A DNA stretch of 57,112 bases, from positions 1 to 57,112 of the forward strand of contig JAGWBA010000004.1 in NCBI GenBank assembly GCA_021296215.1, given 5' to 3'. The DNA comes from Flavobacteriales bacterium (GTDB lineage Bacteria; Bacteroidota; Bacteroidia; Flavobacteriales; ECT2AJA-044). Under the pieces are notes generated by a model that worked only from the letters and a program-made list of their open reading frames with translations, searched no databases and had not been told where the DNA came from. This document shows positions 1 through 11,716 of this stretch, piece by piece. Each line of letters starts with the position of its first letter. Positions within the stretch are counted from its first letter, which is position 1. The position numbers were made by a program, and so were the translations under genes.

Positions 1-62
1 ATCGCCGCCAAAGCAACACGCGCTTTGAAATCGGCACTGAATTTTCTGCGTTTTCCACTCAT
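1..62 (-). CDS. IS3-family transposase OrfA, N-terminal fragment
   Basis: The ATG at 60-62 opens a frame reading MSGKRRKFSADFKARVALAA before the window ends. The basic KRRKFSxDFKxRV start is characteristic of the helix-turn-helix OrfA protein of IS3/IS150-type elements, which binds the element's ends; OrfB is normally made in fusion with it by ribosomal frameshifting. Only 20 residues are present because the window stops here, so it is a partial gene and not evidence of a broken one. Confidence 0.7.
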   Translation of the reverse strand, partial: MSGKRRKFSADFKARVALAA

Positions 63-130
63 AACTTGGCCTAATGTAAGTACTTTTAAATTTAACCTAG
101 CAAGTGGTTTAAATGTCGGGGAGTGTTACA
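1..130 (-). mobile_element. IS3-type insertion sequence, left end (partial)
   Basis: The window begins inside an insertion sequence that reads leftward. It contains the start of an OrfA transposase gene (1-62) and a 68-base leader. Reading on the minus strand from 130, the sequence begins TGTAACACTCCCCGAC, which has the TG start typical of IS3-family termini, so 130 is my estimate of the element's outer end. The matching right terminus and any target duplication lie outside the window, so the boundary is inferred. Confidence 0.5.
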
Positions 131-226
131 CATCGCTTACCAAACCCCACATCAGCTCGTACACCAGCCATTAAAGTCTCGAATATCAACAACTCTAATG
201 ACCTCTTTCTAATCCTCAATAAATAT

Positions 227-252
227 AAAAGCCCCACCGAAGTGAGGCTTTG
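227..252 (-). terminator. Rho-independent terminator after citrate synthase
   Basis: On the minus strand a ten-pair stem (AAAGCCTCAC / GTGGGGCTTT, one G-T pair) closes a TTCG tetraloop and is followed by TTTTATATTTA. It lies about 30 bases past the gltA stop codon and fits the end of the carA-eno-gltA unit. Confidence 0.85.
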
Positions 253-281
253 TGCATCGGGCCGTAGGCCCATATAAATAA

Positions 282-1589
282 TTATTTGCCGAAGCGTTCG
301 ATGAGCAATTCTGTCGTTGTGGATCCCGGGCGTTCGATGGGCATTCCCATTGCGCGGTCCCAAATGAGGTTCGTGAGAACTCCGAGAGAACGCGATACGC
401 CGAAGAGCACGGTATAGAAATCGTACTGTGTGAGGCCGTAATGCATGAGCAATTGTCCGCTGTGTGCATCGACGTTCGGCCAAGGGTTTTTCACCTTTCC
501 GAGTGAGCTCAAGATATCGGGGACCACTTGGTAGATGCGGTCGACCACGAGGAAGAGTTCGTCGTGTGGCATGTATTCCTGAGCGAATTCGCGCTGAGCG
601 ATGTATCGTGGGTCGGTTTTACGAAGTACTGCGTGTCCGAATCCTGGGATTACTTTTCCGTCGTTCAGGGTTTTCTTCACGTAGTTTTCGATCTGCTCCT
701 TACTTGGGAGTCCGCCACCGAGTTCATCGCGCATAGCGAGGATCCAGCGGATCACCTCTTGATTTGCGAGTCCGTGAAGTGGTCCGGCCAATCCGTTCAT
801 TCCGGCCGCAAAGCTCAAGTAAGCATCGCTGAGAGCGCTTCCGACGAGGTGAGTGGTATGTGCTGATACGTTACCGCCTTCGTGATCGCTGTGGATGGTC
901 ATATAGAGGCGCATCAGCTCTTTGAACTCGTCGTTGTCGAATCCGAGCATGTGGGCGAAGTTACCGGCCCAATCAAGTTTTGAATCCGGCTCGATATGAT
1001 CGCCATTGTGGTACATGCGGCGGTAGATGTACGCAGCCAATCGAGGCAAGCGCGCGATCAGGTTCATCGCATCTTCATAAGTTGGATCCCAATAGTCCTT
1101 TTTATTGATCCCGTTGCGGTAGGCCTTGGCGAATTCGCTTTCGGTTCGCAGCGCCATGATTCCAGCAACGAATTGAGTCATTGGATGCGTGTGCATAGGC
1201 AGGGCATCAATGATCTTGAATACGTGTGGAGGCACGATACTGCGACGCGCCCAGTTATTACTTACGCGACGAACGATATCGTCGTCGGGCAGCTCACCTG
1301 TAAGCATGAGGAAGAAAACTCCTTCTGGAAGAGGCTGGCGCCCTTCGGGCGGATATGTAGGGAGTTTTTCTTTTAGTTCAGGGATGCTATAGCCGCGGAA
1401 GCGAATTCCTTCTTCGGGGTCGAGTTTGGAGGTTTCGCAAATGAGGGCGGGCATACCGCGCATACCGCTGTATAGTTGAGACACCTTGATCTCGCCCAAA
1501 ACTTCATCTCCGTGGTCTTTGAGGAAATCCCTCGCGGTGATGACGGCGGGCTCGATGATGCCCTCGAACTTTTCTTTTATTCTGTCCAT
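282..1589 (-). CDS. gltA: Citrate synthase, mitochondrial/eukaryotic type
   Basis: Condenses acetyl-CoA and oxaloacetate to citrate, the entry step of the TCA cycle. The 435-residue protein follows the vertebrate mitochondrial enzyme rather than the usual bacterial GltA: HSDHEGGNVSAHT near residue 233, MNGLAGPLHGLANQEV near 264, GHAVLRKTDPRY near 318 and NPWPNVDAHSG near 368. The catalytic residues are visible as His272, His319 and Asp374. It is the last gene of a carA-eno-gltA series, 16 bases after eno, and is followed by a strong terminator. The family is known in some Bacteroidota; it is expected to be a dimer not inhibited by NADH, which is inference. Confidence 0.95.
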   Translation of the reverse strand: MDRIKEKFEGIIEPAVITARDFLKDHGDEVLGEIKVSQLYSGMRGMPALICETSKLDPEEGIRFRGYSIPELKEKLPTYPPEGRQPLPEGVFFLMLTGELPDDDIVRRVSNNWARRSIVPPHVFKIIDALPMHTHPMTQFVAGIMALRTESEFAKAYRNGINKKDYWDPTYEDAMNLIARLPRLAAYIYRRMYHNGDHIEPDSKLDWAGNFAHMLGFDNDEFKELMRLYMTIHSDHEGGNVSAHTTHLVGSALSDAYLSFAAGMNGLAGPLHGLANQEVIRWILAMRDELGGGLPSKEQIENYVKKTLNDGKVIPGFGHAVLRKTDPRYIAQREFAQEYMPHDELFLVVDRIYQVVPDILSSLGKVKNPWPNVDAHSGQLLMHYGLTQYDFYTVLFGVSRSLGVLTNLIWDRAMGMPIERPGSTTTELLIERFGK

Positions 1590-1605
1590 AGGATATATGC
1601 TGATA

Positions 1606-4007
<2,402 letters not shown>

Positions 4008-4020
4008 AGGAGGGTTGGAT

Positions 4021-4056
4021 AAAAAAAAAGGATAAAGCCAAAGCTCTATCCTTTTT
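4021..4056 (-). terminator. Rho-independent terminator after rplQ
   Basis: On the minus strand AAAAAGGATA and TATCCTTTTT form a perfect ten-pair stem around a twelve-base loop, and the strand continues as an uninterrupted run of T. It closes the long ribosomal operon before carA. Any expression of carA from the ribosomal promoter would need read-through here. Confidence 0.85.
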
Positions 4057-4083
4057 CATTATGATTCAAGAAGATGATCACGA

Positions 4084-4686
4084 TTATTCACCGGCTTTAT
4101 CTTCCTTCTTTTCGTTTTCCTCGACTGATTCTTCGGCTTTCGTTTCAGTTTCAGCATCTGCTTCAGCTACTTCTTCAACTTCCGGAGTTACTTCTTCAGC
4201 CGCTTCAACTACCTCTGGAGCTTCAACCTTAGCTTCTGGAGCAGTAGCTTGGTTTTCGCTTGATGATTTCTTGGAACCACCTCGGCGAGAGCGCTTCTTT
4301 TTGGTCTCTTTCCCGTTGGTGTACAACTCGTTGTAGTCTACCAACTCAATCAAGCACATTTCGGCGTTATCTCCCAATCGATTACCCGTACGGATGATAC
4401 GAGTGTATCCTCCTGGACGGTTAGCAACTTTCACAGCAACATCGCGGAATAGCTCAGTTACTGCTTCCTTGTTCTTCAATTGAGCGAAGACCACACGACG
4501 TGAATGCGTCGTGTCGGTTTTCGATTTAGTGATGATCGGCTCAATGTATTTCTTAAGCGCCTTGGCCTTGGCCACGGTCGTATAGATTCTTTTGTGCTCG
4601 ATCAACGAAGATGCCATATTCACCAACATAGCTTTACGGTGTTCAGCCGTGCGGCTCAAGTGGTTGATCTTTTTTCCGTGTCTCAT
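4084..4686 (-). CDS. rplQ: 50S ribosomal protein L17 with long acidic C-terminal tail
   Basis: Component of the large subunit near the peptide exit tunnel. Residues 1-120 are the normal L17 fold ([21 protein letters not shown] to the YNELYTNG region). Then comes a KKKRSRRGG basic patch and about 65 residues almost entirely of Glu, Ala, Val, Thr and Ser, an extension that doubles the length relative to about 120 residues in E. coli. Similar tails occur in other Bacteroidota; their function is unknown to me. It is the last gene of the alpha operon segment, 28 bases after rpoA. Confidence 0.96.
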   Translation of the reverse strand: MRHGKKINHLSRTAEHRKAMLVNMASSLIEHKRIYTTVAKAKALKKYIEPIITKSKTDTTHSRRVVFAQLKNKEAVTELFRDVAVKVANRPGGYTRIIRTGNRLGDNAEMCLIELVDYNELYTNGKETKKKRSRRGGSKKSSSENQATAPEAKVEAPEVVEAAEEVTPEVEEVAEADAETETKAEESVEENEKKEDKAGE

Positions 4687-4714
4687 CCTTTCTTAATCTT
4701 TCAAGACCGACAAA

Positions 4715-5707
4715 TCAGTCCTTGTTCAATTTGTATTTCGCAACGTCCATTCCGAACTCCAATCCTTTAGATTGAACAAGTTCGTCCAATTCGGTCAAGC
4801 TCTTTTTACCGAAGTTTCGGAATTTCATCAAATCACTTTTAGTGTAGGTAACCAACTCTCCAAGTGTTTCCACTTCAGCCGCCTTCAAACAATTCAGCGC
4901 ACGAACTGAAAGGTCTAAGTCGACCAATTTCGTTTTCAGCAGCTGACGCATGTGCAACGACTCCTCGTCGTATTCTTCTGCACCGGTTGACTCTTCATCT
5001 TCGAAAGTGAATTTGTCATCAGAGAAGAGCATAAAGTGCTGGATCAAGATCTTGGCCGCGTCGGTCAAAGCCTCTTTAGGATGCAACGAGCCATCTGTTT
5101 CAATCTCGATAAGCAACTTTTCGAAGTCGGTCTTCTGCTCTACACGATAGTTCTCGATGCTGTAGCGCACATTCTTGATCGGAGTGTAGATGCTGTCCAT
5201 GAAGATCGTTCCTAAAGCCGCATTAGACTTCTTATTCTCTTCAGCAGGAACATAACCACGTCCTTTTTCAATGGTCAATTTCATATCGAGTTTTACGCTC
5301 TTGTTCATAGTACAAAGAACCAAGTCGGTATTCAAAACTTGAAAACCAGAGGTGAATTTCTGCAGGTCTCCAGCCGTGAGCGACTCTTGTCCTGAGATGC
5401 TTACGTGAACGGTTTCGTTCTCAACGCCATCGATTTGCTTTTTCAAGCGAACTTGCTTCAAGTTCAGGATGATCTCCGTTACGTCATCTACAACACCTTT
5501 AATCGTGGAGAACTCATGGTCGACACCTTCGATGCGCACGCTCGTAAAGGCATATCCCTCAAGACTGCTGAGCAATACTCTTCTAAGAGCATTACCGATG
5601 GTCAAACCATATCCTGGTTCGAGCGGACGAAATTCAAACTGTCCCTCCAAATCAGTAGAGGTGTTCATGATTACTTTATCTGGCTTCTGAAAGTTGAGGA
5701 TTGCCAT
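4715..5707 (-). CDS. rpoA: DNA-directed RNA polymerase subunit alpha
   Basis: Dimerises to scaffold assembly of RNA polymerase and contacts upstream promoter DNA and activators. The 330-residue protein has the N-terminal assembly domain ([26 protein letters not shown] near residue 27) and, after an acidic linker ([15 protein letters not shown]), the C-terminal DNA-binding domain ending in [16 protein letters not shown]. It sits between rpsD and rplQ as in the classical alpha operon. Confidence 0.98.
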   Translation of the reverse strand: MAILNFQKPDKVIMNTSTDLEGQFEFRPLEPGYGLTIGNALRRVLLSSLEGYAFTSVRIEGVDHEFSTIKGVVDDVTEIILNLKQVRLKKQIDGVENETVHVSISGQESLTAGDLQKFTSGFQVLNTDLVLCTMNKSVKLDMKLTIEKGRGYVPAEENKKSNAALGTIFMDSIYTPIKNVRYSIENYRVEQKTDFEKLLIEIETDGSLHPKEALTDAAKILIQHFMLFSDDKFTFEDEESTGAEEYDEESLHMRQLLKTKLVDLDLSVRALNCLKAAEVETLGELVTYTKSDLMKFRNFGKKSLTELDELVQSKGLEFGMDVAKYKLNKD

Positions 5708-5732
5708 ATTCTTGAGCGGATTAAGTCTGTTA

Positions 5733-6341
5733 TTACTTAGAGTACAATTCGACGATCAACTGTTCCTTGATGTTCTCCGGGATTTGTTGACGATCTGGAA
5801 TAGCAAGGAATTTTCCTTCCATGGTCTCCCCATTCCATTCGATCCATTCGTACTGACCAGCTCTGTTGTCGCGCAAAGAGTCCTCGATAACAACTAGTCC
5901 TTTACTCTTTTCACGAACTCCTACTACATCACCTGCACTCAGGGTCATTGAAGGAATGCTAGCGACCTCACCATTCACGAGAATGTGACGGTGCGATACC
6001 AACTGGCGTGCTTGACGACGTGAGTTCGCAATACCCATGCGGAAAACCACATTGTCTAAGCGAGCCTCACAAAGTTGGAGCAATACTTCACCAGTTACAC
6101 CCTTACTACTCGAGGCCTTCTTGAACATGTTCGAGAATTGACGCTCCAATAGACCGTAAGTGTACTTAGCTTTTTGCTTCTCCATTAACTGGATAGCATA
6201 TTCGCTCTTCTTTCCACGGCGCTTGTTAACACCGTGCTGTCCAGGAGGATAGTTTCTTTTCTCAAAAGAACGATCCGGTCCGAAAATAGCTTCTCCGAAG
6301 CGACGAGCGATTTTAGTTTTTGGTCCTCTATATCTTGCCAT
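5733..6341 (-). CDS. rpsD: 30S ribosomal protein S4
   Basis: Primary 16S rRNA-binding protein that nucleates 30S assembly; in E. coli it is also the alpha-operon translational repressor. The 202 residues include the S4 RNA-binding domain ([32 protein letters not shown]). The N-terminus ([20 protein letters not shown]) has none of the four zinc-binding cysteines found in the zinc form, so this is the cysteine-free version. It lies 24 bases downstream of rpsK. Confidence 0.97.
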   Translation of the reverse strand: MARYRGPKTKIARRFGEAIFGPDRSFEKRNYPPGQHGVNKRRGKKSEYAIQLMEKQKAKYTYGLLERQFSNMFKKASSSKGVTGEVLLQLCEARLDNVVFRMGIANSRRQARQLVSHRHILVNGEVASIPSMTLSAGDVVGVREKSKGLVVIEDSLRDNRAGQYEWIEWNGETMEGKFLAIPDRQQIPENIKEQLIVELYSK

Positions 6342-6365
6342 TACTGATAACTTTCTACGATATGA

Positions 6366-6755
6366 TTATACACGACGACGCTTAGGTGGACGGCAGCCAT
6401 TGTGTGGCAAAGGCGTAACGTCGATGATCTCGGTAACGTCAATACCGGAATTGTGAAGGGCACGAATAGCGCTCTCTCGTCCATTACCAAGGCCCTTTAC
6501 GTACACTTTCACCTTTTTCACCCCGGCCTCGCTTGCGCGACCTGCGCAATCTTCTGCAGCAACCTGAGCTGCATACGGAGTATTCTTCTTAGAGCCTCGG
6601 AAGCTCATTTTCCCAGCAGACGACCAAGAAATTACTTGGCCAGTCTTATTAGTCAAAGAAATGATGATGTTATTGAAAGAAGCGCTAATATGCGCTTCTC
6701 CGATCGCATCGACCTTTACTTTGCTCTTTCTTACTTTTTTAGTCGTCTTCGCCAT
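6366..6755 (-). CDS. rpsK: 30S ribosomal protein S11
   Basis: Part of the 30S platform beside the mRNA exit channel. The 129-residue protein is full length, with [23 protein letters not shown] and the conserved end [20 protein letters not shown]-like tail (here [20 protein letters not shown]). It lies 12 bases after rpsM in the alpha operon order. Confidence 0.97.
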   Translation of the reverse strand: MAKTTKKVRKSKVKVDAIGEAHISASFNNIIISLTNKTGQVISWSSAGKMSFRGSKKNTPYAAQVAAEDCAGRASEAGVKKVKVYVKGLGNGRESAIRALHNSGIDVTEIIDVTPLPHNGCRPPKRRRV

Positions 6756-6767
6756 TAGACCTTATGT

Positions 6768-7145
6768 TTATTTAGTTGCTTTTTTCTTGTTAGCAACTGT
6801 TTTCCGTTTTCCTTTACGTGTTCGGGAGTTGTTTTTGGTACGCTGACCACGCAATGGCAATCCGGCTCGGTGACGGATTCCACGGTTGCATCCGATATCC
6901 ATAAGGCGCTTGATGTTCGTTTGAACTTCTGAACGAAGTTCTCCTTCTACCTTGTACTCCTCGGAGATGATGTTACGAATACGTGCCAACTCGTCATCAG
7001 ACCAGTCTTCAACTTTGGTATTGACGTCTACATCTGCTTTCGTCAAAATCTCTTCAGATCGACTCATTCCGATACCGAAAATGTAGGTCAAACCAATTAC
7101 TCCTCTCTTGTTTCTGGGCAAATCCACCCCTGCAATACGTGCCAT
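6768..7145 (-). CDS. rpsM: 30S ribosomal protein S13
   Basis: Located at the 30S head, where it makes bridges to the 50S subunit and contacts P-site tRNA. The 125 residues begin [20 protein letters not shown], contain [24 protein letters not shown] and end in a lysine-rich tail ([10 protein letters not shown]). It follows rpmJ by 25 bases. Confidence 0.97.
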   Translation of the reverse strand: MARIAGVDLPRNKRGVIGLTYIFGIGMSRSEEILTKADVDVNTKVEDWSDDELARIRNIISEEYKVEGELRSEVQTNIKRLMDIGCNRGIRHRAGLPLRGQRTKNNSRTRKGKRKTVANKKKATK

Positions 7146-7170
7146 AAGCTTGTCTTGTTACAAAATCAGA

Positions 7171-7287
7171 TTAACCCTGACGTTGCTTAAATTTTGGATT
7201 TTTCTTGTTGATGACGTACAAACGACCCTTGCGACGGACGATCTTGCAGTCAGCACTTCTCTTTTTCAATGACGCTCTTACTTTCAT
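7171..7287 (-). CDS. rpmJ: 50S ribosomal protein L36 (zinc-free form)
   Basis: A 38-residue gene between infA and rpsM: it starts [20 protein letters not shown] and ends [13 protein letters not shown]36 completes 50S assembly near the peptidyl-transferase region. The zinc form has three Cys and one His; here only the Cys at residue 14 remains, so a zinc ribbon cannot form. The position between infA and rpsM is the standard one. Confidence 0.95.
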   Translation of the reverse strand: MKVRASLKKRSADCKIVRRKGRLYVINKKNPKFKQRQG

Positions 7288-7305
7288 GCCTTTGCGTTTT
7301 TTCTT

Positions 7306-7521
7306 TTAGTAGCGATACGTAATTCTGGCCTTAGACAAATCATACGGAGACATCTCGAGCTTTACCTTATCTCCCGGAAGCAATTTGATGTAGTGCATTC
7401 TCATCTTTCCTGAAATGTGAGCTGTTACTACATGCCCGTTTTCAAGCTCCACGCGAAACATCGCGTTGGATAATGCTTCTACAATTGTTCCGTCTTGTTC
7501 GATTGCCGCTTGTTTGGCCAT
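7306..7521 (-). CDS. infA: Translation initiation factor IF-1
   Basis: Binds the ribosomal A site during initiation and assists IF-2 and IF-3. The 71-residue S1-type OB fold is complete: [20 protein letters not shown], then [19 protein letters not shown] and [14 protein letters not shown] at the end. It directly follows secY; the adk and map genes often found between them in other bacteria are not present. Confidence 0.97.
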   Translation of the reverse strand: MAKQAAIEQDGTIVEALSNAMFRVELENGHVVTAHISGKMRMHYIKLLPGDKVKLEMSPYDLSKARITYRY

Positions 7522-7537
7522 AAATCAGCGTTCAAAT

Positions 7538-8878
7538 TTATATTGATGCTCCTGTTGTTGTTCTTCCTTTCAATCTTCCCGTTTTCATCAAACCATCATA
7601 GTGACGGTTCAATAGATACGATTCAATTTGCTGAAGTGTATCGAGTACAACTCCTACCATGATCAGCAGGGATGTTCCTCCGTAGAATTGAGAAAACTGT
7701 TGATTAACTCCTGCCTTCATTGCGAATGCCGGTAAAATGGCGATCAACGCCAAGAAAATAGAACCGGGCAACGTAATTCTAGACATCACCGTATCCAAGA
7801 AATCAGCTGTAAGTTTTCCCGGTTTCACGCCTGGAATAAATCCACCATTTCTCTTCATATCATCTGCCATCTGGTTCGTATTAACGGTAATGGCAGTATA
7901 GAAATAAGTGAAGATGATGATCATCAAGGCAAAGATGAAGTTGTACCAAAAACCTTGAAAATTCGAGAACTCGTTAATGAACCAATTGCTCTCACCACCG
8001 GTAAAGCCTGCTAAGGTAATAGGCACGAACATGATGGCTTGGGCGAAAATGATCGGCATTACCCCTGCGGCATTCACCTTCAAGGGCAAATACTGACGAA
8101 CTCCACCACCGTATTGCTTGTTACCTACAACTTGTTTCGCGTACTGAACCGGAACCCTGCGTACACCTTGCACCAGAGCTACAGAGAACAGGATCACGAC
8201 CAATAAAATCACGATCTCGACAAGGAGAACGACCAATCCACCACCTGTACTTTCAAGGCGAGATACGAACTCTTGCACAAATGACTTTGGAAGGCTAGCA
8301 ATGATACCGATCATAATGATCAAGGAGATTCCGTTTCCGATTCCTCGGTCGGTGATCTTCTCTCCCAACCACATTGTAAAGATTGTTCCGGACACGAGGA
8401 GTACCATACTGCTGAACCAGAAAGTTCCAGGTCCCAACAAAAATGCCGTTTCAGGCAACTGCGATTGAAGGTTTGCAATGTACCCTGGGGCCTGTGCAGC
8501 GGTAATAAGTATGGTCAAGTATCGAGTGATCTGATTGACCTTCCGACGACCGCTCTCTCCTTCCTTTTGCAACTTCTGTAGATAAGGAACAGCCAATCCC
8601 ATCAACTGTATCACAATGGACGCAGAGATGTAGGGCATGATTCCCAACGCAAGGATCGAAGCCTGCGCGAATGCACCACCAGTAAACAGGTTCAAGAGAC
8701 CCAAAAGTCCCGATGACGCTTGTTCTTGTAAGGCCTCTAATTGCGCTGGATCGATACCCGGAAGAACTACGTACGATCCTAAACGATACACGAGCAGAAA
8801 ACCCAATGTAGTTAGGATACGATTCCGGAGTTCCTCGATCTTCCAGATATTGTTGATTGTTTCTATAAACTTCTTCAT
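7538..8878 (-). CDS. secY: Protein translocase subunit SecY
   Basis: Central channel of the SecYEG translocon in the inner membrane. The 446 residues give the ten membrane segments expected for the family. Recognisable landmarks are the first segment (RILTTLGFLLVYRLGSYV), the SIVIQLMG stretch, the cytoplasmic loop with GVRRVPVQYAKQ, and the segment with NTNQMADDMKRNGGFIPGVKPG before the last helices. It lies in the spc operon directly after rplO, as in most bacteria. Confidence 0.97.
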   Translation of the reverse strand: MKKFIETINNIWKIEELRNRILTTLGFLLVYRLGSYVVLPGIDPAQLEALQEQASSGLLGLLNLFTGGAFAQASILALGIMPYISASIVIQLMGLAVPYLQKLQKEGESGRRKVNQITRYLTILITAAQAPGYIANLQSQLPETAFLLGPGTFWFSSMVLLVSGTIFTMWLGEKITDRGIGNGISLIIMIGIIASLPKSFVQEFVSRLESTGGGLVVLLVEIVILLVVILFSVALVQGVRRVPVQYAKQVVGNKQYGGGVRQYLPLKVNAAGVMPIIFAQAIMFVPITLAGFTGGESNWFINEFSNFQGFWYNFIFALMIIIFTYFYTAITVNTNQMADDMKRNGGFIPGVKPGKLTADFLDTVMSRITLPGSIFLALIAILPAFAMKAGVNQQFSQFYGGTSLLIMVGVVLDTLQQIESYLLNRHYDGLMKTGRLKGRTTTGASI

Positions 8879-8887
8879 CCTATAGGT

Positions 8888-9337
8888 TTAGAGCAAGTTT
8901 ACAGATCCACCCTTTTCCTCGATCGCACTTTTGGCTGAGGCAGAGACTTTGTGTACGGTAATGTCCAATTTGGCTTCCAACTCACCACGACCTAAGATCT
9001 TGATCTTGTCGTTCTTGCTGGCAAATCCATTAGCGATGAAGGTGTCGATATTAATTTCTCCCTTCACTTTTTTGTCGTCAACCAAACGCTGGAGGGTATC
9101 CAGGTTAATGGCTACATACTCAACGCGATTAGGATTCTTGAAACCGAATTTTGGAACACGACGTTGAAGTGGCATTTGACCTCCTTCAAAACCGATCTTC
9201 TTCGAGTATCCAGAGCGAGATTTCGCTCCTTTGTGCCCACGCCCGGAAGTTCCGCCTTTCTTGCTTCCCTCTCCGCGGCCTACTCGGTTTCCCTTTTTGT
9301 TTGATCCTTTCGCAGGTTGCAGATTACTTAAATCCAT
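8888..9337 (-). CDS. rplO: 50S ribosomal protein L15
   Basis: Late-assembling 50S protein contacting 23S rRNA. I place the start at the ATG at 9337, giving MDLSNLQPAKGSNKKGNRVG and 149 residues, because the family begins at this point; an in-frame ATG nine bases upstream (9346) would add only MIE. The glycine/lysine-rich region GRGEGSKKGGTSGRGHKGAKSRS and the L15 core are intact. It is followed by secY after nine bases. Confidence 0.95.
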   Translation of the reverse strand: MDLSNLQPAKGSNKKGNRVGRGEGSKKGGTSGRGHKGAKSRSGYSKKIGFEGGQMPLQRRVPKFGFKNPNRVEYVAINLDTLQRLVDDKKVKGEINIDTFIANGFASKNDKIKILGRGELEAKLDITVHKVSASAKSAIEEKGGSVNLL

Positions 9338-9365
9338 TTCTATCAATTATTCAGGCAGAGCCTAA

Positions 9366-9542
9366 TTATTCAACAATTTCGATCAAGTGGCTCACCTTTG
9401 CGATCATTCCTCGAATTTGAGGAGTATCGTTGTGCTCAACGACTTGATTCATCTTTTTGAAGCCCAATGCGATCATTGTGTCCTTCTGACGCTTGGGACG
9501 GTTGATCACGCTTCGTACTTGTTTTACTTTAATTGTAGCCAT
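9366..9542 (-). CDS. rpmD: 50S ribosomal protein L30
   Basis: A 58-residue gene between rpsE and rplO: MATIKVKQVRSVINRPKRQK, then MIALGFKKMNQVVEHNDTP and IRGMIAKVSHLIEIVE. This is the short bacterial L30 with its ferredoxin-like fold that binds 23S rRNA. The start is the only ATG in frame and lies 14 bases from the rpsE stop. Confidence 0.94.
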   Translation of the reverse strand: MATIKVKQVRSVINRPKRQKDTMIALGFKKMNQVVEHNDTPQIRGMIAKVSHLIEIVE

Positions 9543-9556
9543 TTCGAAGATGGTAA

Positions 9557-10081
9557 TTATCCGTTAAATACTTTTTGAACAGAGATTCCACGTTGTGCTG
9601 CTACTGCACCTGCATCGCGCAAGTTCAAAAGTGCGTCCATGGTTGCCTTTACAGCGTTGTGTGGATTCGAAGATCCCTTCGACTTCGCCAATACATCATG
9701 AACTCCAACGGCCTCAAGAACAGCGCGCATTGCACCTCCAGCGATTACTCCAGTACCATGGGCAGCAGGGCGAATAAAAACGCGAGCGCCACCGAATTTC
9801 CCTTCCTGAGCGTGAGGAATGGTTCCTTTAACCAATGGAATGCGAACCAAGTTCTTCTTAGCATCCTCGATTCCTTTGGTGATCGCTTCTGATACTTCTT
9901 TCGATTTACCCAAACCGATTCCTACTACTCCGTTTTCATCACCAACTACCACGATGGCAGAGAATCCGAAGGTACGACCCCCTTTGGTCACTTTAGTTAC
10001 CCGTTGAATCCCAACCAAACGGTCTTTTAGTTCGATTCCGGTTGGCTTAACTCGTTGGACGTTTTTGTACTCTGTTAACAT
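9557..10081 (-). CDS. rpsE: 30S ribosomal protein S5
   Basis: Located at the mRNA entry site; it affects decoding accuracy and, with S4, helicase activity on mRNA. The 174 residues carry the N-terminal double-stranded RNA-binding fold ([21 protein letters not shown]) and the C-terminal domain with [22 protein letters not shown]. Spectinomycin-contact residues in the loop after VTKGG look wild type. Confidence 0.97.
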   Translation of the reverse strand: MLTEYKNVQRVKPTGIELKDRLVGIQRVTKVTKGGRTFGFSAIVVVGDENGVVGIGLGKSKEVSEAITKGIEDAKKNLVRIPLVKGTIPHAQEGKFGGARVFIRPAAHGTGVIAGGAMRAVLEAVGVHDVLAKSKGSSNPHNAVKATMDALLNLRDAGAVAAQRGISVQKVFNG

Positions 10082-10088
10082 ATCTTCC

Positions 10089-10442
10089 TTAAAATTTTAG
10101 ACCTCCTTCGCGGGCGCCTTCTGCCAATTCTTTAACACGACCATGATACAGGTAACCATTGCGATCGAAGCTGCACTCCGAAATTCCTTTCTCGGCTGCT
10201 TTAAGCGCTACGGACTTACCTACTTCACGAGCTACTTCTTTCTTGGTTCCTTCGGATTTGATCTCCTTTTCCAAAGATGAAGCACTTACGATGGTCTCGC
10301 CAGTTAGATCATTGATCAATTGGGCGTAGATCTCTTTGTTGGAACGGAAAACTGACAGTCTAGGACGTTCGTTGTTTCCAGTAACTTTTTTACGGACACG
10401 CATTTTAATGCGTTGTCTTCTTTCGGATTTTGTCAATGCCAT
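10089..10442 (-). CDS. rplR: 50S ribosomal protein L18
   Basis: Binds 5S rRNA together with L5 and L25 in the central protuberance. The 117 residues begin [20 protein letters not shown] and end [26 protein letters not shown], the conserved L18 C-terminus. Seven bases separate it from rpsE. Confidence 0.96.
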   Translation of the reverse strand: MALTKSERRQRIKMRVRKKVTGNNERPRLSVFRSNKEIYAQLINDLTGETIVSASSLEKEIKSEGTKKEVAREVGKSVALKAAEKGISECSFDRNGYLYHGRVKELAEGAREGGLKF

Positions 10443-10457
10443 AATTCTATCCTCCTA

Positions 10458-11006
10458 TTAACCTGCAGCCTTACCTGCTTTACGACGAATATATTCTCCA
10501 GTGAAGCGCACTCCTTTTCCTTTGTACGGTTCTGGCTTGCGGAATGAACGAATCTTTGCGGCCACCATTCCCAATAACTGGTTGTCATGAGAACTTAAAA
10601 GAACCGTAGGGTTTTGTCCCTTTTCAGACTTCGTTTCAACTTTTACCTCGCCTGGTATCTCAAAAATAATATTGTGACTGTACCCCAAAGAGAGATCCAA
10701 TTTTTGACCTTGATTACTGGCGCGGTATCCAACTCCAACGAGCTCCAGTGATTTAGTGAAACCATCGGTCACACCTTTTATCATGTTGCTGATCAAAGCG
10801 CGATTAGTACCGTGGAGTGCCTTAAGCTGCTTTGATTCATTCTCACGAACCAATTCCAAGGTACCTTCTTCAAGCGTTGCCGTAATTCCGGTAGAGAGTT
10901 CAAGGCTCATCTCACCTTTCGGGCCCTTCACACCAACCATTTGGCCATCAATCTTGACCTCAGCTCCTTGTGGAATCTCAATCGGGTTTTTACCAATACG
11001 TGACAT
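10458..11006 (-). CDS. rplF: 50S ribosomal protein L6
   Basis: Sits near the factor-binding site and sarcin-ricin loop. The 182-residue protein has both L6 repeats, starting MSRIGKNPIEIPQGAEVKID and ending with KPEPYKGKGVRFTGEYIRRKAGKAAG, the RNA-binding signature. Normal position between rpsH and rplR. Confidence 0.97.
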   Translation of the reverse strand: MSRIGKNPIEIPQGAEVKIDGQMVGVKGPKGEMSLELSTGITATLEEGTLELVRENESKQLKALHGTNRALISNMIKGVTDGFTKSLELVGVGYRASNQGQKLDLSLGYSHNIIFEIPGEVKVETKSEKGQNPTVLLSSHDNQLLGMVAAKIRSFRKPEPYKGKGVRFTGEYIRRKAGKAAG

Positions 11007-11026
11007 CCTCTAAGTCTTTTCTTTTA

Positions 11027-11425
11027 TTAATAAACGTAGCAGAGCACTTCTCCACCAACATTCTCTTGACGAGCCATTTTGTTCGTCATAACACCATTCG
11101 AAGTTGAGACGATAGCAATTCCCAAGCCATTCAATACGCGTGGCATTTTTTCAGCGTTGCTGTATTGACGAAGACCCGGACGGCTTACGCGCTCAAGTTT
11201 CTTGATAGCAGGCATCTTGGTTTTCGCATTGTATTTCAAAGCTATACGCAAAACACCTTGTTTGTTGTCTTCTTCTACTTTGTAGTCGCGGATATAACCT
11301 TGTTCTTTAAGAATCTTGGCGATTTCTACCTTGATCTTTGAAGATGGCACATCAACTACTTTGTGTCCAGCCAACATCGCATTTCGCATGCGAGTCAATA
11401 AATCTGCAATTGGATCTGTTGTCAT
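11027..11425 (-). CDS. rpsH: 30S ribosomal protein S8
   Basis: Early-assembling 16S rRNA-binding protein of the 30S platform and, in E. coli, the spc-operon translational repressor. The 132 residues start [20 protein letters not shown] and contain KPGLRxYS-like sequence ([20 protein letters not shown]) and the terminal GGEVLCYVY. Spacing to rpsN is 18 bases. Confidence 0.97.
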   Translation of the reverse strand: MTTDPIADLLTRMRNAMLAGHKVVDVPSSKIKVEIAKILKEQGYIRDYKVEEDNKQGVLRIALKYNAKTKMPAIKKLERVSRPGLRQYSNAEKMPRVLNGLGIAIVSTSNGVMTNKMARQENVGGEVLCYVY

Positions 11426-11443
11426 TTTTCTAAAGCTCTTTTA

Positions 11444-11713
11444 TTACCAGCTGGCTTTCTTTACTCCAGGAATTAACCCTTGATTCGCCATTTCGCGGAA
11501 AGTCACCCTTGAGATTCCGAATTGACGCATATATCCTTTAGGGCGCCATGTTAATTTGCAACGGTTATGAAGACGTACGGGAGATGCGTTCTTTGGCAAT
11601 TTCTGAAGTGCTTCGTAGTCACCTGCAGCCTTCAAAGCTGCACGCTTTTCCGCGTATTTGTCTACCAGTGCTTGACGTTTGCGCTCACGCGCTTTCATTG
11701 ATTCCTTGGCCAT
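11444..11713 (-). CDS. rpsN: 30S ribosomal protein S14, zinc-free long form
   Basis: Assembles late into the 30S head. At 89 residues with a single cysteine ([10 protein letters not shown]) it is the long cysteine-poor version; the 61-residue zinc form with two CXXC pairs is absent. The conserved end [11 protein letters not shown] is present. The gene lies three bases after rplE. Confidence 0.96.
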   Translation of the reverse strand: MAKESMKARERKRQALVDKYAEKRAALKAAGDYEALQKLPKNASPVRLHNRCKLTWRPKGYMRQFGISRVTFREMANQGLIPGVKKASW

Positions 11714-11716
11714 TGC

